Positions 18,097 through 25,983 of a DNA stretch of 64,000 nt are shown in pieces (positions within the stretch are counted from its first letter, which is position 1; every line of letters starts with the position of its first letter). The position numbers and the translations under genes were made by a program. Where the stretch lies: assembly GCA_019359435.1 (NCBI GenBank), contig JAHHHI010000061.1, positions 1 to 64,000 on the forward strand, in the 5' to 3' direction. The notes under the pieces are model-generated. The model did no database searches, had not been told where the DNA came from, and worked only from the letters and a program-made list of their open reading frames with translations. This DNA is from Kaiparowitsia implicata GSE-PSE-MK54-09C (GTDB taxonomy: Bacteria; Cyanobacteriota; Cyanobacteriia; Elainellales; Elainellaceae).

Positions 18097-18188
18097 TATT
18101 GTATCCTCCCTATGGATTTTTTCTTGGGTAGGCACGTTTTAGGCAGTCGGTTTCCCCTCGCGGTTTTTATATGCTCGGAGCACGTGGA

Positions 18189-19832
18189 TCAGGCCACCTC
18201 GCGCGCTTCCGCGCTGTTCTCCTGAAGGATGAACCCGGCACAGCGATCACCCAGCATCATGGCGGGAGCGGCGGTGTTTCCGGCATTGATCGTGGGGCAC
18301 GCGGACATGTCTGCGACGCGCAGGTTGTCGATGCCGCGGACGCGCATAGCCGCATCGAGCACCGCCATCGGGTCGCCATCAGCGCCCATCCTCGCCGTTC
18401 CAGCGGGGTGATAGTTGGTCTTGACTAGGCGCTTGCAGTGGGCGGCCAGCGCATCATCGCTGAGGTCTGTCATGTTGGGCTTCATGACACTGGCGACGCG
18501 ATCGCCGAGCGGGCCGCTGCCAAAGGCGCGGAGGAAGAAGCGTTGACCAGCGATCATTGTCGTCATGTCGTCGGGGTGCTTGAGCAGATGCGGCGAAACG
18601 ATCGGCATGTCTGCCGGATCAGCCGAGCGCAGCTTCACGAAGCCACGCGACTTGGGTTTGGTCACCACTGTGGTGATGGTGACGCCGTGCGTCTTGTCCA
18701 CAGCGCCAAGCACATCACGATCGAGGTAAATATCGGGGACACAGAAGGCCTGGATGGAGGGCTCGCCCTCCGGCTCCAGAGGGTTGATGAAGGCGCCGGC
18801 CTCAACACCTGCGGAGAGAATTCGACCACCACCGAAGAGCTTGAAGTGGAGGCCGTTCTGGATCATGCGCCAGCCCTTGCCGTGCCCGTGATAACCGTAG
18901 GGTCCGCTGAGCGTAGCGATGAGCGGGACCTCGGGATGATCCACCAGGTTTTCGCCCACCCCGGGCAGATCCGCGACCACGCCAAGGCCATGGGAGCGCA
19001 GATCGTCGGCCGGCCCTATTCCCGAAAGCATCAGCAGTTTGGGCGAAACCAGGGCGCCGGATGCCAGCACTATATCGGATTGGGCCCGGGCCTCGTGTTC
19101 GGTGTTGCTAGCATCGCGATACAGGACGGCAACGGCTCGACCTTGCTCGACTACGATGCGGGAAACCGCGGCATTGAGCTTGACCACGAGGCGGCGATCA
19201 TCCCGTAGCGGCTCGATGAATGCATAAGCAGCGCTGGAGCGTCTGCCCTGTCTGTTCATGAACTGGTAGAAACCGACGCCGGTCTGGGCGGGCCCATTGA
19301 AGTCGTGCGTGAACGGTACGCCAAGTCCCTGCACCGACTGCACGAACCAGCGCGAGACGCTGTCAACATAGCCGGGATCGGAAACGAGTAATGGGCCATC
19401 GCTGTTGTGGCGCTCGTCATAGAGTCTATTGTTGCCTTCCATTGCGCGGAAATGCGGTAGCACGTTTTCCCAGTTCCAGCGCACGCCGGCATTGTTGCCG
19501 CGCAGCAGCTCGTCCCAGTGGTCATAATCCGACGGGCGGCCACGCATGTAGACTTGGGCGTTCACCGAAGTGCCGCCGCCAAGCACATTGCCTTGGCTGA
19601 TCTCGTGCACGCGCCCGTCAAGGTGATCCTGCGGCGTCGTGCGGTGGTATTTCATGAACTTGCTGCCGTTGATCATCTTGAAGATGCCTGGCGGCATATC
19701 GAGCAGCGGGTGATGGTGCGAATGACCCGCTTCGAGCAACAGCACGCGGCGACCGGCACGCACCAGCCTTGCTGCGGCAACACAGCCCGCGGCCCCGCCG
19801 CCGATGACGATGTGGTCGTATTCCTCAGCCAT
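18189..19832 (-). CDS. GMC-family FAD oxidoreductase (alcohol dehydrogenase)
   Basis: 547 residues from ATG 19832. The FAD-binding IVIGGGAAGCVAAARL lies at the N-terminus, the GMC signature 1 region at ISQGNVLGGGTSVNAQVYMRG, and the active-site pair at His475 (YHPAGTARMG) and Asn519 (INAGNTAAP), as in choline-dehydrogenase-like enzymes. Such enzymes oxidise primary or secondary alcohols, including sugars and polyols, to aldehydes or ketones. No signal peptide is present, so it is cytosolic. Its start overlaps the end of the FadR-type gene by eight bases, and the sugar-binding protein follows. An AldA-like dehydrogenase encoded divergently could take over the aldehyde product. Confidence 0.9.
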   Translation of the reverse strand: MAEEYDHIVIGGGAAGCVAAARLVRAGRRVLLLEAGHSHHHPLLDMPPGIFKMINGSKFMKYHRTTPQDHLDGRVHEISQGNVLGGGTSVNAQVYMRGRPSDYDHWDELLRGNNAGVRWNWENVLPHFRAMEGNNRLYDERHNSDGPLLVSDPGYVDSVSRWFVQSVQGLGVPFTHDFNGPAQTGVGFYQFMNRQGRRSSAAYAFIEPLRDDRRLVVKLNAAVSRIVVEQGRAVAVLYRDASNTEHEARAQSDIVLASGALVSPKLLMLSGIGPADDLRSHGLGVVADLPGVGENLVDHPEVPLIATLSGPYGYHGHGKGWRMIQNGLHFKLFGGGRILSAGVEAGAFINPLEPEGEPSIQAFCVPDIYLDRDVLGAVDKTHGVTITTVVTKPKSRGFVKLRSADPADMPIVSPHLLKHPDDMTTMIAGQRFFLRAFGSGPLGDRVASVMKPNMTDLSDDALAAHCKRLVKTNYHPAGTARMGADGDPMAVLDAAMRVRGIDNLRVADMSACPTINAGNTAAPAMMLGDRCAGFILQENSAEAREVA

Positions 19833-20586
19833 CGTTGGGGGGCGCCTCGCGCGCAGGTTCGAGGAAGGTGCCGCGGACATACTCCCAGGCAGCGCCCAGA
19901 TGACTTTGCAGGGCGCGTTCGGCGCCGTCGGGATCGCGATCGACGATACCGTCGAAAATCGCCCGGTGAGCCAAATAATTGATGCGATTGCGTTCCGGCG
20001 AGCGCAGCATGCGATCCCATTGCGGCGCCAGCCACGAGGTGAATGCCTTGTGTAGCGAGGGAAACACCGGATTGCGTGCAATGTCATAGAGCACGGCATG
20101 AAACGCGACGTCTGTTGCGTAAAAACTCTGCGAGTCCGGGACGGCCTTCTCGTTGGCTGCGAGCGCTTGACGCAGTGCCGTAATGTCGTCCTTGCGGGCA
20201 TGAAGGGCAGCGTTGCGGACTAGCGCAGCCTCGATGAACACCCGCATGTCGTAAAGGTTCTTGACCCCGCTAGCCTGGCTGAGAAGGTGGGAGACGACGC
20301 CTCCGACCGCAGACAAGGCAGCATCGTAACCCGGGCGACGGACGATAGGCCGGAACCTGTGACGTGCCTCGAGGAGCCCCCGGCTCGCCAGACGAGCGAC
20401 GGCCTCCCGAACCACGGTGCGGCTGATGCCGTATTCAAGCATCAATTCTCGTTCGGCCGGCAGAAAAGCGCCATCGGGCAACTCGCCCGACGAGATGCGC
20501 AACTCGATCTTTTTGACGACGGCATCGGCGGCCCGCGCTGCAGCGGGTGAGATGGCCCCGTCCTGCGGATTGACCACGTCGAGCAT
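19825..20586 (-). CDS. FadR/GntR-family transcriptional regulator
   Basis: The 253-residue protein from ATG 20586 (GGGAGG binding site) has the GntR winged helix (ELRISSGELPDGAFLPAERELMLEYGISRTVVREAVARLASRGLL) and a FadR-type helical FCD domain with metal-ligand candidates Asp and His in YATDVAFHAVLY, plus His in YLAHRAIFDGI and LQSHLGAAW. It is the first gene of the minus-strand unit and diverges from aldA. The 173-base gap between them holds GGTC-N-GACC-type palindromes of the sort FadR proteins bind, so it probably represses both directions until a pathway intermediate binds. Confidence 0.9.
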   Translation of the reverse strand: MLDVVNPQDGAISPAAARAADAVVKKIELRISSGELPDGAFLPAERELMLEYGISRTVVREAVARLASRGLLEARHRFRPIVRRPGYDAALSAVGGVVSHLLSQASGVKNLYDMRVFIEAALVRNAALHARKDDITALRQALAANEKAVPDSQSFYATDVAFHAVLYDIARNPVFPSLHKAFTSWLAPQWDRMLRSPERNRINYLAHRAIFDGIVDRDPDGAERALQSHLGAAWEYVRGTFLEPAREAPPNDG

Positions 20587-20654
20587 CGTTCCTCCCGTTT
20601 CGATAACACGCATTTGATCCGACAGATCGGACGAAAGCGCAAGACACTTTCGGT

Positions 20655-20669
20655 TTTAATCGGACCAAA
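20655..20669. promoter_or_regulatory. Candidate FadR-type operator (distal)
   Basis: TTTAATC-G-GACCAAA: the right half GACCAAA is identical to that of the site at 20731-20745 and the left half is a degenerate TTTGGTC. The centres of the two sites are 76 bp apart, close to seven helical turns, which would suit a looping or cooperative arrangement. Looser copies with GATC-type half sites lie at 20613-20636. Confidence 0.5.
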
Positions 20670-20730
20670 AATGCCATTTTTGAGCAGAAAACGTTGACGC
20701 ACGGTTCATATTGGCGTTCATTCCGCCAAG

Positions 20731-20745
20731 TTAGGTCAGACCAAA
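20731..20745. promoter_or_regulatory. Candidate FadR-type operator (proximal to aldA)
   Basis: TTAGGTC-A-GACCAAA is a 15-base palindrome with one mismatch pair and the GGTC-N-GACC core known from E. coli FadR operators. It lies 14 bases upstream of the GTG start of the aldehyde dehydrogenase gene and overlaps or abuts its ribosome binding site, so binding would block expression. Confidence 0.6.
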
Positions 20746-20759
20746 ATAGGGGTAATGTC

Positions 20760-22238
20760 GTGCTTGATCAGGTGCTCTCGCAGCTTGCGGGGTCTGCAGT
20801 CGGTAAGGAGATGATGTTTGTCGACGGGCAGTGGACCAAGGGTGCGTCGGTAGACCTGAGCGCGGTTGAGAACCCGGCAGATTCGACCATTGTCGCTTCG
20901 GTACCAGAAGGGACCGGCGACGACGCAATCGCGGCTCTCGAGGCCGCACGGCGGGCACACCCGTCCTGGGCTGCGCTCCCGGCAGTTGAGCGGGCCAAAT
21001 ACGTCTTTGCCCTCGCCGACGCCGTGCGCGCCAACGCCGATCAGCTTGCCCGCATTGTGGTCGCCGAGCAGGGCAAGCCGCTAAACCAGGCCCTTGGGGA
21101 GATTGGCGCGACCGAGACCTTCCTGCGCTATGCGGCCGAAAACGGGCGCCGCATCGAGGGCGACATTCTACCCTCTGATTCCCCAAATGAAGAGGTGTGG
21201 ATACGCCGTGTGCCGTTCGGCGTGGTGGTTGGGCTGACGGCCTGGAACTATCCATCCGCCCTGGCGGCGCGCAAAGCCGGCCCGGCGCTGGTTGCGGGCA
21301 ACACCTTTGTTCTCAAGGCACACGAGTTCACGCCGCTCTCCGGCCTGGCGCTCGCTGCCTTGGCGCAGAAAGTTGGCTTTCCCAAGGGCGTCTTCAATGT
21401 GGTGACGGGGATTGGTCGCGTGGTCGGGGAGGTGCTGGTCGCGAGCCCCCTCTCGGACCTCGTCACAATGACGGGCAGCACGCGCGCAGGCAAGGAAATC
21501 TATCGTGCAGGTGCTGATCTCATCAAGGTGATCCGACTCGAGCTGGGCGGCAAGGCGCCGTTCATCGTCATGGACGACGCCGATATCGACGCGGCAGTCG
21601 ACAGTGCGGTCACGGCCCGCTTCACCAATTGCGGACAGATCTGCACCTGCAACGAACGGATGTACCTGCACCACAAGATTGCGGACGAGTTCCTCGACAA
21701 GTTCGTCGCCCGCAGCCGGTCCTTGCGGATCGGCGACCCGCTGACCAACCCCGACATTGGACCCAAGATCAGTGGCCCTGAAGTCGACAAGGTCGAGGCC
21801 ATCGTTCGGGAAACGATCGCCGGCGGCGCCGAAGTGCTGCTGGAAGGCGGGCCGCTGCGCCAGGGCACGTTCTCACGCGGCCATTGGTATGCGCCCACCG
21901 TACTGAAATTGAAGGACAACAACGCGCCGGCCATGCGCCAGGAAATCTTTGGTCCGGTAGTCCCCGCCCTGACCGTGGGCAGCTTCGAGGAAGCTCTCAG
22001 CTTCGCAAATGACAGTGATTTCGGCCTGTCTGCCTACGTCTATACCCGTGACCTCAAGCGCCTCATGCGGCTCGTCGATGGGTTGGAGTTTGGCGAAATC
22101 TACTTCAACCGCACCAATGGCGAACTAATTCAGGGCTTTCACACCGGCTGGAAGCAGTCCGGTCTTGGCGGCGAGGACGGGAAGTACGGCTTCGACGGCT
22201 ATCTGCGCAAGAAAACCATGTATGTGAACTGGCAATAG
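20760..22238 (+). CDS. aldA: NAD-dependent aldehyde dehydrogenase, AldA-like
   Basis: The closest known relative is E. coli lactaldehyde/glycolaldehyde dehydrogenase AldA, judged from long shared motifs: PSWAALPAVERAKYVFAL, LGVTTG-like FGVVVGLTAWNYPSA, catalytic Glu262 in LELGGKAP and catalytic Cys295 in CGQICTCNERMY, and the C-terminal GFHTGWKQSGLGGEDGKYG. GTG 20760 with AGGGG 7 bases upstream is chosen; ATG 20811/20814 have AAGGAG too close. Role: oxidation of a hydroxy-aldehyde to the acid, presumably after the GMC enzyme. It is the first gene of a three-gene plus-strand operon. Confidence 0.9.
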   Translation: MLDQVLSQLAGSAVGKEMMFVDGQWTKGASVDLSAVENPADSTIVASVPEGTGDDAIAALEAARRAHPSWAALPAVERAKYVFALADAVRANADQLARIVVAEQGKPLNQALGEIGATETFLRYAAENGRRIEGDILPSDSPNEEVWIRRVPFGVVVGLTAWNYPSALAARKAGPALVAGNTFVLKAHEFTPLSGLALAALAQKVGFPKGVFNVVTGIGRVVGEVLVASPLSDLVTMTGSTRAGKEIYRAGADLIKVIRLELGGKAPFIVMDDADIDAAVDSAVTARFTNCGQICTCNERMYLHHKIADEFLDKFVARSRSLRIGDPLTNPDIGPKISGPEVDKVEAIVRETIAGGAEVLLEGGPLRQGTFSRGHWYAPTVLKLKDNNAPAMRQEIFGPVVPALTVGSFEEALSFANDSDFGLSAYVYTRDLKRLMRLVDGLEFGEIYFNRTNGELIQGFHTGWKQSGLGGEDGKYGFDGYLRKKTMYVNWQ

Positions 22239-22247
22239 GGGTCGGCG

Positions 22248-23342
22248 GTGAATATGAAAATCGTCGATGTCCGGACCAGTCTCTTTCGCGTACCGCTGCG
22301 CGAAGCCATGAGCGACGCGCGCCACGGCGCCCATACCCACTTCGAGCTGGTCACCGTTACCATCGCGGTCGCGGATGGCAGCACAGGTACCGGCTATACC
22401 TATACGGGTGGCAAGGGTGGCCACGCGATCTACGCCATAGTGGAACACGAGATGGCCCCTTTTCTGATCGGCAGGGACGCGGCTGATATCGATGGCATCT
22501 ATGACGACCTATGGTGGCACATTCACTATGTTGGGCGGGGAGGTATCACGGCCTTTGCCACCTCCGCCGTCGATATCGCACTTTGGGACCTCAAAGGCAG
22601 GCGCGAGGGCAAAGCGCTTTGGCAGTTGGCCGGCGGAGCCTCGAAGACAGCGCGGGCCTACCGTGGCGGCATCGACCTCAACTTTCCGCTTCCCCAACTT
22701 CTCGCCAATGTTGAAGGCTATCTCGCGGCTGGATTTAACGCCGTAAAGATCAAGGTTGGGCAGCCAACGCTCGCGCAAGACGTGGAGCGTGTGAGAGCCG
22801 TTCGCGAGCTCGTCGGCCCCGATGTTACCTTCATGGTCGATGCAAACTACGGTTTCGACGTGCCCCGGGCGATCGCCGCGGCCCAGGCGTTCACACCCTT
22901 TGACATTCACTGGTTTGAGGAACCCATCGAGCCCGACGATTATTTGGGACATGCAGAAATTGCACACGCTACGGGCGTACCGCTCGCCATGGGCGAGAAC
23001 CTTCACACGCTGCACGAGTTTGGCTACGCCTTGGCGCAGGCCGAACTCTCCTTTATCCAGCCCGATGCCAGCAATTGTGGTGGCATCACCGGTTGGTTGC
23101 GCGCTGCTAAGCTATTTGGGCCTTCGGGCATTCCGGTCTGCAGTCACGGAATGCAGGAACTGCATGTCAGCCTCGTCGCTGGCTTTCCGAGCGACGGTTG
23201 GGTGGAGGCCCACAGTTTCGACATCGATCAGTATACAACGCGTCCGCTGGTGCTGGAAAACGCTTATGCCGTTGCTCCAGGTGAACCCGGAACAGGCGTC
23301 ACGTTTGACTGGATACGGCTCGAACCACATCGGGTAAGCTGA
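22248..23342 (+). CDS. Mandelate racemase/muconate lactonizing-type sugar-acid dehydratase
   Basis: An enolase-superfamily enzyme (364 residues). Catalytic elements of the mandelate racemase subgroup are present: Lys167-x-Lys169 (KIKV), metal ligands Asp198 (VDAN), Glu224 (FEEP) and Glu250 (MGEN), and His300 in CSHGMQE with Asp273 as likely dyad partner. Enzymes of this kind dehydrate aldonic or aldaric acids to 2-keto-3-deoxy acids, or racemise or cycloisomerise them. Which acid is used cannot be read from the sequence. The start may be GTG 22248 or ATG 22254. It follows aldA by 9 bases, which fits use of the acid made by AldA. Confidence 0.85.
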   Translation: MNMKIVDVRTSLFRVPLREAMSDARHGAHTHFELVTVTIAVADGSTGTGYTYTGGKGGHAIYAIVEHEMAPFLIGRDAADIDGIYDDLWWHIHYVGRGGITAFATSAVDIALWDLKGRREGKALWQLAGGASKTARAYRGGIDLNFPLPQLLANVEGYLAAGFNAVKIKVGQPTLAQDVERVRAVRELVGPDVTFMVDANYGFDVPRAIAAAQAFTPFDIHWFEEPIEPDDYLGHAEIAHATGVPLAMGENLHTLHEFGYALAQAELSFIQPDASNCGGITGWLRAAKLFGPSGIPVCSHGMQELHVSLVAGFPSDGWVEAHSFDIDQYTTRPLVLENAYAVAPGEPGTGVTFDWIRLEPHRVS

Positions 23343-23368
23343 CCGGGAACTATTCCAGGAGGTGATGT

Positions 23369-24094
23369 GTGAGCTTTGATGGTAAGTCGGTTATGGTTAC
23401 CGGCGCTGGCAAAGGCATCGGACGCGAGACCGCGCGATTGCTGGCGTCACAAGGCGCGTCGATCGTAGCGCTGTCCCGGACCCCGGACGATCTCGACAGC
23501 CTTCGAGATGAAATTGGCGGAACGATGATTGTCGTTGACCTGGCCGATGCTGAAGCGACCCGCGCAGCTGCCAAACAAGGATTGCCGACAGACCTTCTGG
23601 TAAATTGCGCTGGTATCAATGTTTTGCAGTCTTTCGTCGATGTAACGGTTGAAGCATTCGACCTCGTTCATGCCGTCAATACCCGCGCGGCCATGATCGT
23701 GGCGCAGGAATACGCACGGGCCCGCATTGCCGCCGGCGGTGGTGGCGCCATCGTCAACGTTTCGAGCATTTCCTCGTCTATCGGCTTTGACGAACATGCG
23801 GCCTATTGTGCCTCCAAAGGTGCGCTGGATGCCATGAGCCGCGTGATGGCGAATGAGCTAGGCAGGCACGGCATTCGTGTGAACTGCATCAATCCGATCG
23901 TGACGATGACCGAACTGGCAGCGCGTGCCTGGAGCGACCCAGCCAAATCCGGACCGGTGCTCTCCCGTATCCCGGCTAACCGCTTTGCCGAGACAATTGA
24001 CATCTCCCATGTCATTTCATTCCTTCTCAGTGACAAGGCAAGCATGCTGAGCGGCCTAGCCATGCCAATAGACGGTGGATTCTTAGTCCGCTGA
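23369..24094 (+). CDS. Short-chain dehydrogenase, L-xylulose reductase (DCXR)-like
   Basis: 241 residues from GTG 23369, preceded by AGGAGGTGAT, an almost ideal ribosome binding site. Cofactor motif TGAGKGIG (11-18), NCAG, catalytic Ser133, Tyr146 and Lys150 (YCASK), and a C-terminal IDGGF. Many stretches match animal and bacterial dicarbonyl/L-xylulose reductases: VTGAGKGIGRETA, DLLVNCAG, VNVSS, WSDP.K....L.RIP..FAE. The family reduces ketoses to polyols or runs in reverse. In this operon it could interconvert the imported sugar and its polyol, or oxidise a keto-deoxy acid. The 26-base gap to the dehydratase indicates one transcript. Confidence 0.85.
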   Translation: MSFDGKSVMVTGAGKGIGRETARLLASQGASIVALSRTPDDLDSLRDEIGGTMIVVDLADAEATRAAAKQGLPTDLLVNCAGINVLQSFVDVTVEAFDLVHAVNTRAAMIVAQEYARARIAAGGGGAIVNVSSISSSIGFDEHAAYCASKGALDAMSRVMANELGRHGIRVNCINPIVTMTELAARAWSDPAKSGPVLSRIPANRFAETIDISHVISFLLSDKASMLSGLAMPIDGGFLVR

Positions 24095-24275
24095 TTGCCC
24101 GTTGGCTTCGGCTACAGTCAACTCAATGGCTCTATGTAGACGCAATTAGCCCCAGCTACCGCCCGAGGGCCCCCGGTTCGGCGGTTGAGCGGACGCTCCA
24201 TCAACGCGCAGAAAGACAATCGCCTTATTGGCCGAGGCCCACGATCCGTCGTGGCACCACCCCTGCCCCGCTGGT

Positions 24276-24656
24276 CTAACTGGGAAGCGATTCCGATACT
24301 GATATCAATCCACGCTGGAGGGCGGTGGCCAACTCCTCGAGAGAAAACGGCTTGGACAGAACAGGTGCATCCCCGCACTCTGGCGGGACATCGCCAGCCA
24401 TGTAGCCAGTGGTAAATACCACCGGTATGCGCCGGCTGCGACAGACCTCCGCTACGACTAAGCTTGTTTGCTGGCCTAGATTGATATCAAGAATCGCAAG
24501 GGTTGGGGTGCAATGCTCAAGAACATGTAGCGCAGCGGCCTCCGTCTGAGCGGTGGCCGCGATCTGCCAACCCAGCTCCGATACCATGTCTTCAATAAGC
24601 ATGGTTACAAGCGGTTCATCTTCGACAACGATGACACTGCGAGTGGCTTCCGACAT
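24276..24656 (-). CDS. Single-domain response regulator
   Basis: ATG 24656 has GGAG seven bases upstream and is preferred over GTG 24668. The 126-residue receiver has VVEDEPLVTML, phospho-acceptor Asp57 in ILDINLG, TTGY in FTTGYMAG and Lys102 in VLSKPFSLEEL. No output domain and no kinase nearby. It resembles the other orphan receiver at 12995 only in the family core. Confidence 0.9.
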   Translation of the reverse strand: MSEATRSVIVVEDEPLVTMLIEDMVSELGWQIAATAQTEAAALHVLEHCTPTLAILDINLGQQTSLVVAEVCRSRRIPVVFTTGYMAGDVPPECGDAPVLSKPFSLEELATALQRGLISVSESLPS

Positions 24657-24732
24657 TGCGATCTCCACTAGCCCCCGATGATTCTAGTCCTTCCATCTTC
24701 AGTCGGCATTTAACTATGTTAAGTTCAGTTCC

Positions 24733-24918
24733 CTATTTTGAAGCGTGTGCAGGCTTCCCCTTCTGCTTGGTCGACGCCATGTCGTGAAGCTCCTGCTCGC
24801 TCATCGACTTGTACATCGATTTCGACGCTCCCTTGAGGTCACCGACTTTTTTGTCTCCGTGCTTTGCGGATAAGGCGGCGCCTGCCGCCATCTGCTGTGC
24901 CTTGGATTTTGCTGGCAT
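24733..24918 (-). CDS. DUF3008 family protein
   Basis: 61 residues from ATG 24918 with AGGAGAACGGAG upstream. The sequence MPAKSKAQQMAAGAALSAKH...LKGASKSMYKSMSEQELHDMASTK matches the small basic DUF3008 family, common in Alphaproteobacteria and of unknown function. It is lysine-rich and probably disordered. It stands alone; the perfect short palindrome TTAACTATGTTAA lies downstream at about 24713-24725. Confidence 0.85.
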   Translation of the reverse strand: MPAKSKAQQMAAGAALSAKHGDKKVGDLKGASKSMYKSMSEQELHDMASTKQKGKPAHASK

Positions 24919-25274
24919 CTCCGTTCTCCTGACCAAGTAAAGACTCTCGTGCTTCCTGCTGTCACCCAGGTTGTGATCGATTGATCATTCAAACGGTACA
25001 TTCCCAAGGAGACGGGTTTGGACCGCAGGGGCTTGCGAGCCCCAAGCTCAGGCAGAAACGCTCATGAGGTGAGGTAACGCGGCACCAAATTTTCAGTTTC
25101 CTCATATGTATCTGCCTCCTGGAAAAGCCTCCTGAGGTTGATCGGGAAAACGCTGCGATGAGACGTCCAGCTCACTAAATAAGGCATGTGCGGAATTAGG
25201 CTCGATCAGCAAACCCGCCGGGGTGAATGAGGACACTCTCAATATTCGGACGCGCTTGGCTCCAACATGCAACC
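24919..25274. other. Gene-free stretch
   Basis: About 355 bases with a GC-rich hairpin at 25028-25043 (GGGGCT, loop TGCG, AGCCCC). A 67-codon minus-strand frame at 25102-25305 has a plausible composition towards its end but no good start, and it overlaps the next gene, so it is not called. The promoter of the DUF3008 gene is expected at the left end. Confidence 0.4.
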
Positions 25275-25541
25275 TCAAGCGCCCGGTTCCTCGTGGTATA
25301 GCCATCGCGACGACAGCCAGCGTCTGGCTTGGTTCGTGACCCGACGTCGTTGGGTCAGGTGCTCGGTCAGCAACGCCCTCACGGTATCGGCCGCTGGTAC
25401 ATTGCCGAGTGGGCTTAAAAGGTTACGGTGGTCAATCCGGGCGTGGATGACGCAATTTTCGACGTAGAAGGCTGCGCGATGGAATTCACTGCCATGCGTG
25501 ACTTCAACGGTTTGGACTAAGCACTCCTGCTCCTGTTCCAT
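25275..25541 (-). CDS. Hypothetical protein, 88 residues
   Basis: ATG 25541 (MEQEQECLVQTVEVTHGSEF) has GGAGGAGAG directly upstream, which makes translation likely. The protein is soluble and looks like a small two-layer fold: HRAAFYVENCVIHARIDHRN followed by PLGNVPAADTVRALLTEHL. Similar short proteins seem widespread in Hyphomicrobiales, but no named family can be given. The C-terminus is arginine-rich. Confidence 0.6.
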   Translation of the reverse strand: MEQEQECLVQTVEVTHGSEFHRAAFYVENCVIHARIDHRNLLSPLGNVPAADTVRALLTEHLTQRRRVTNQARRWLSSRWLYHEEPGA

Positions 25542-25983
25542 CTCTCTCCTCCATCGCGACATTGGACCTAGGCGTCAGCGGGTTCAAGGCAGCGTTATTG
25601 ACGTTTGGTCGGAATTCAGATGCTCACTGCGGGCCGAACCCGTCCATCCACCACACCACATCCGGTCGATTTCCTGCAATTGTGGCCAACATCGCACCAT
25701 GCCTAGAATCCCAAAGGGGAATTCGTAGAGACTGTACGCTTCTCCACTGCTGCCGAGGTCAACGCCGAGGTTCGGCACGCCGGCCTGATCTGAGATCGGC
25801 GATTGTTTGCTTATCGAACTGTCCTGGACAGACAGTGGCCACCCCTCTGGTTGCTTGCTCTGGGGCAAGCTCCAACACTTTCGGTTCCATCCGCAGCATT
25901 TTGCTAATCTTTCTGAGCCAGTCTGCCCCTGGAGTTTCGGCAGCCACATCGCCTTTTTGAGTGGCAAGGGCCCTGGTTTGAGT
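25542..25983. other. Gene-free stretch before the GGDEF-EAL gene
   Basis: About 440 bases. Frames on both strands (for example 25759-25989 on the minus strand, starting in the ATGCAT that also holds the next gene's start) are open but lack convincing start signals. The promoters of the divergent genes at 25541 and 25984 must lie here. Confidence 0.4.

Noticed and set aside
24713-24725. CtrA box after the DUF3008 gene (TTAACTATGTTAA)
   Set aside because: Spacing between the TTAA halves is five, not seven.
25102-25305. 67-codon minus-strand frame
   Set aside because: Overlaps a better-supported gene and has no start context.
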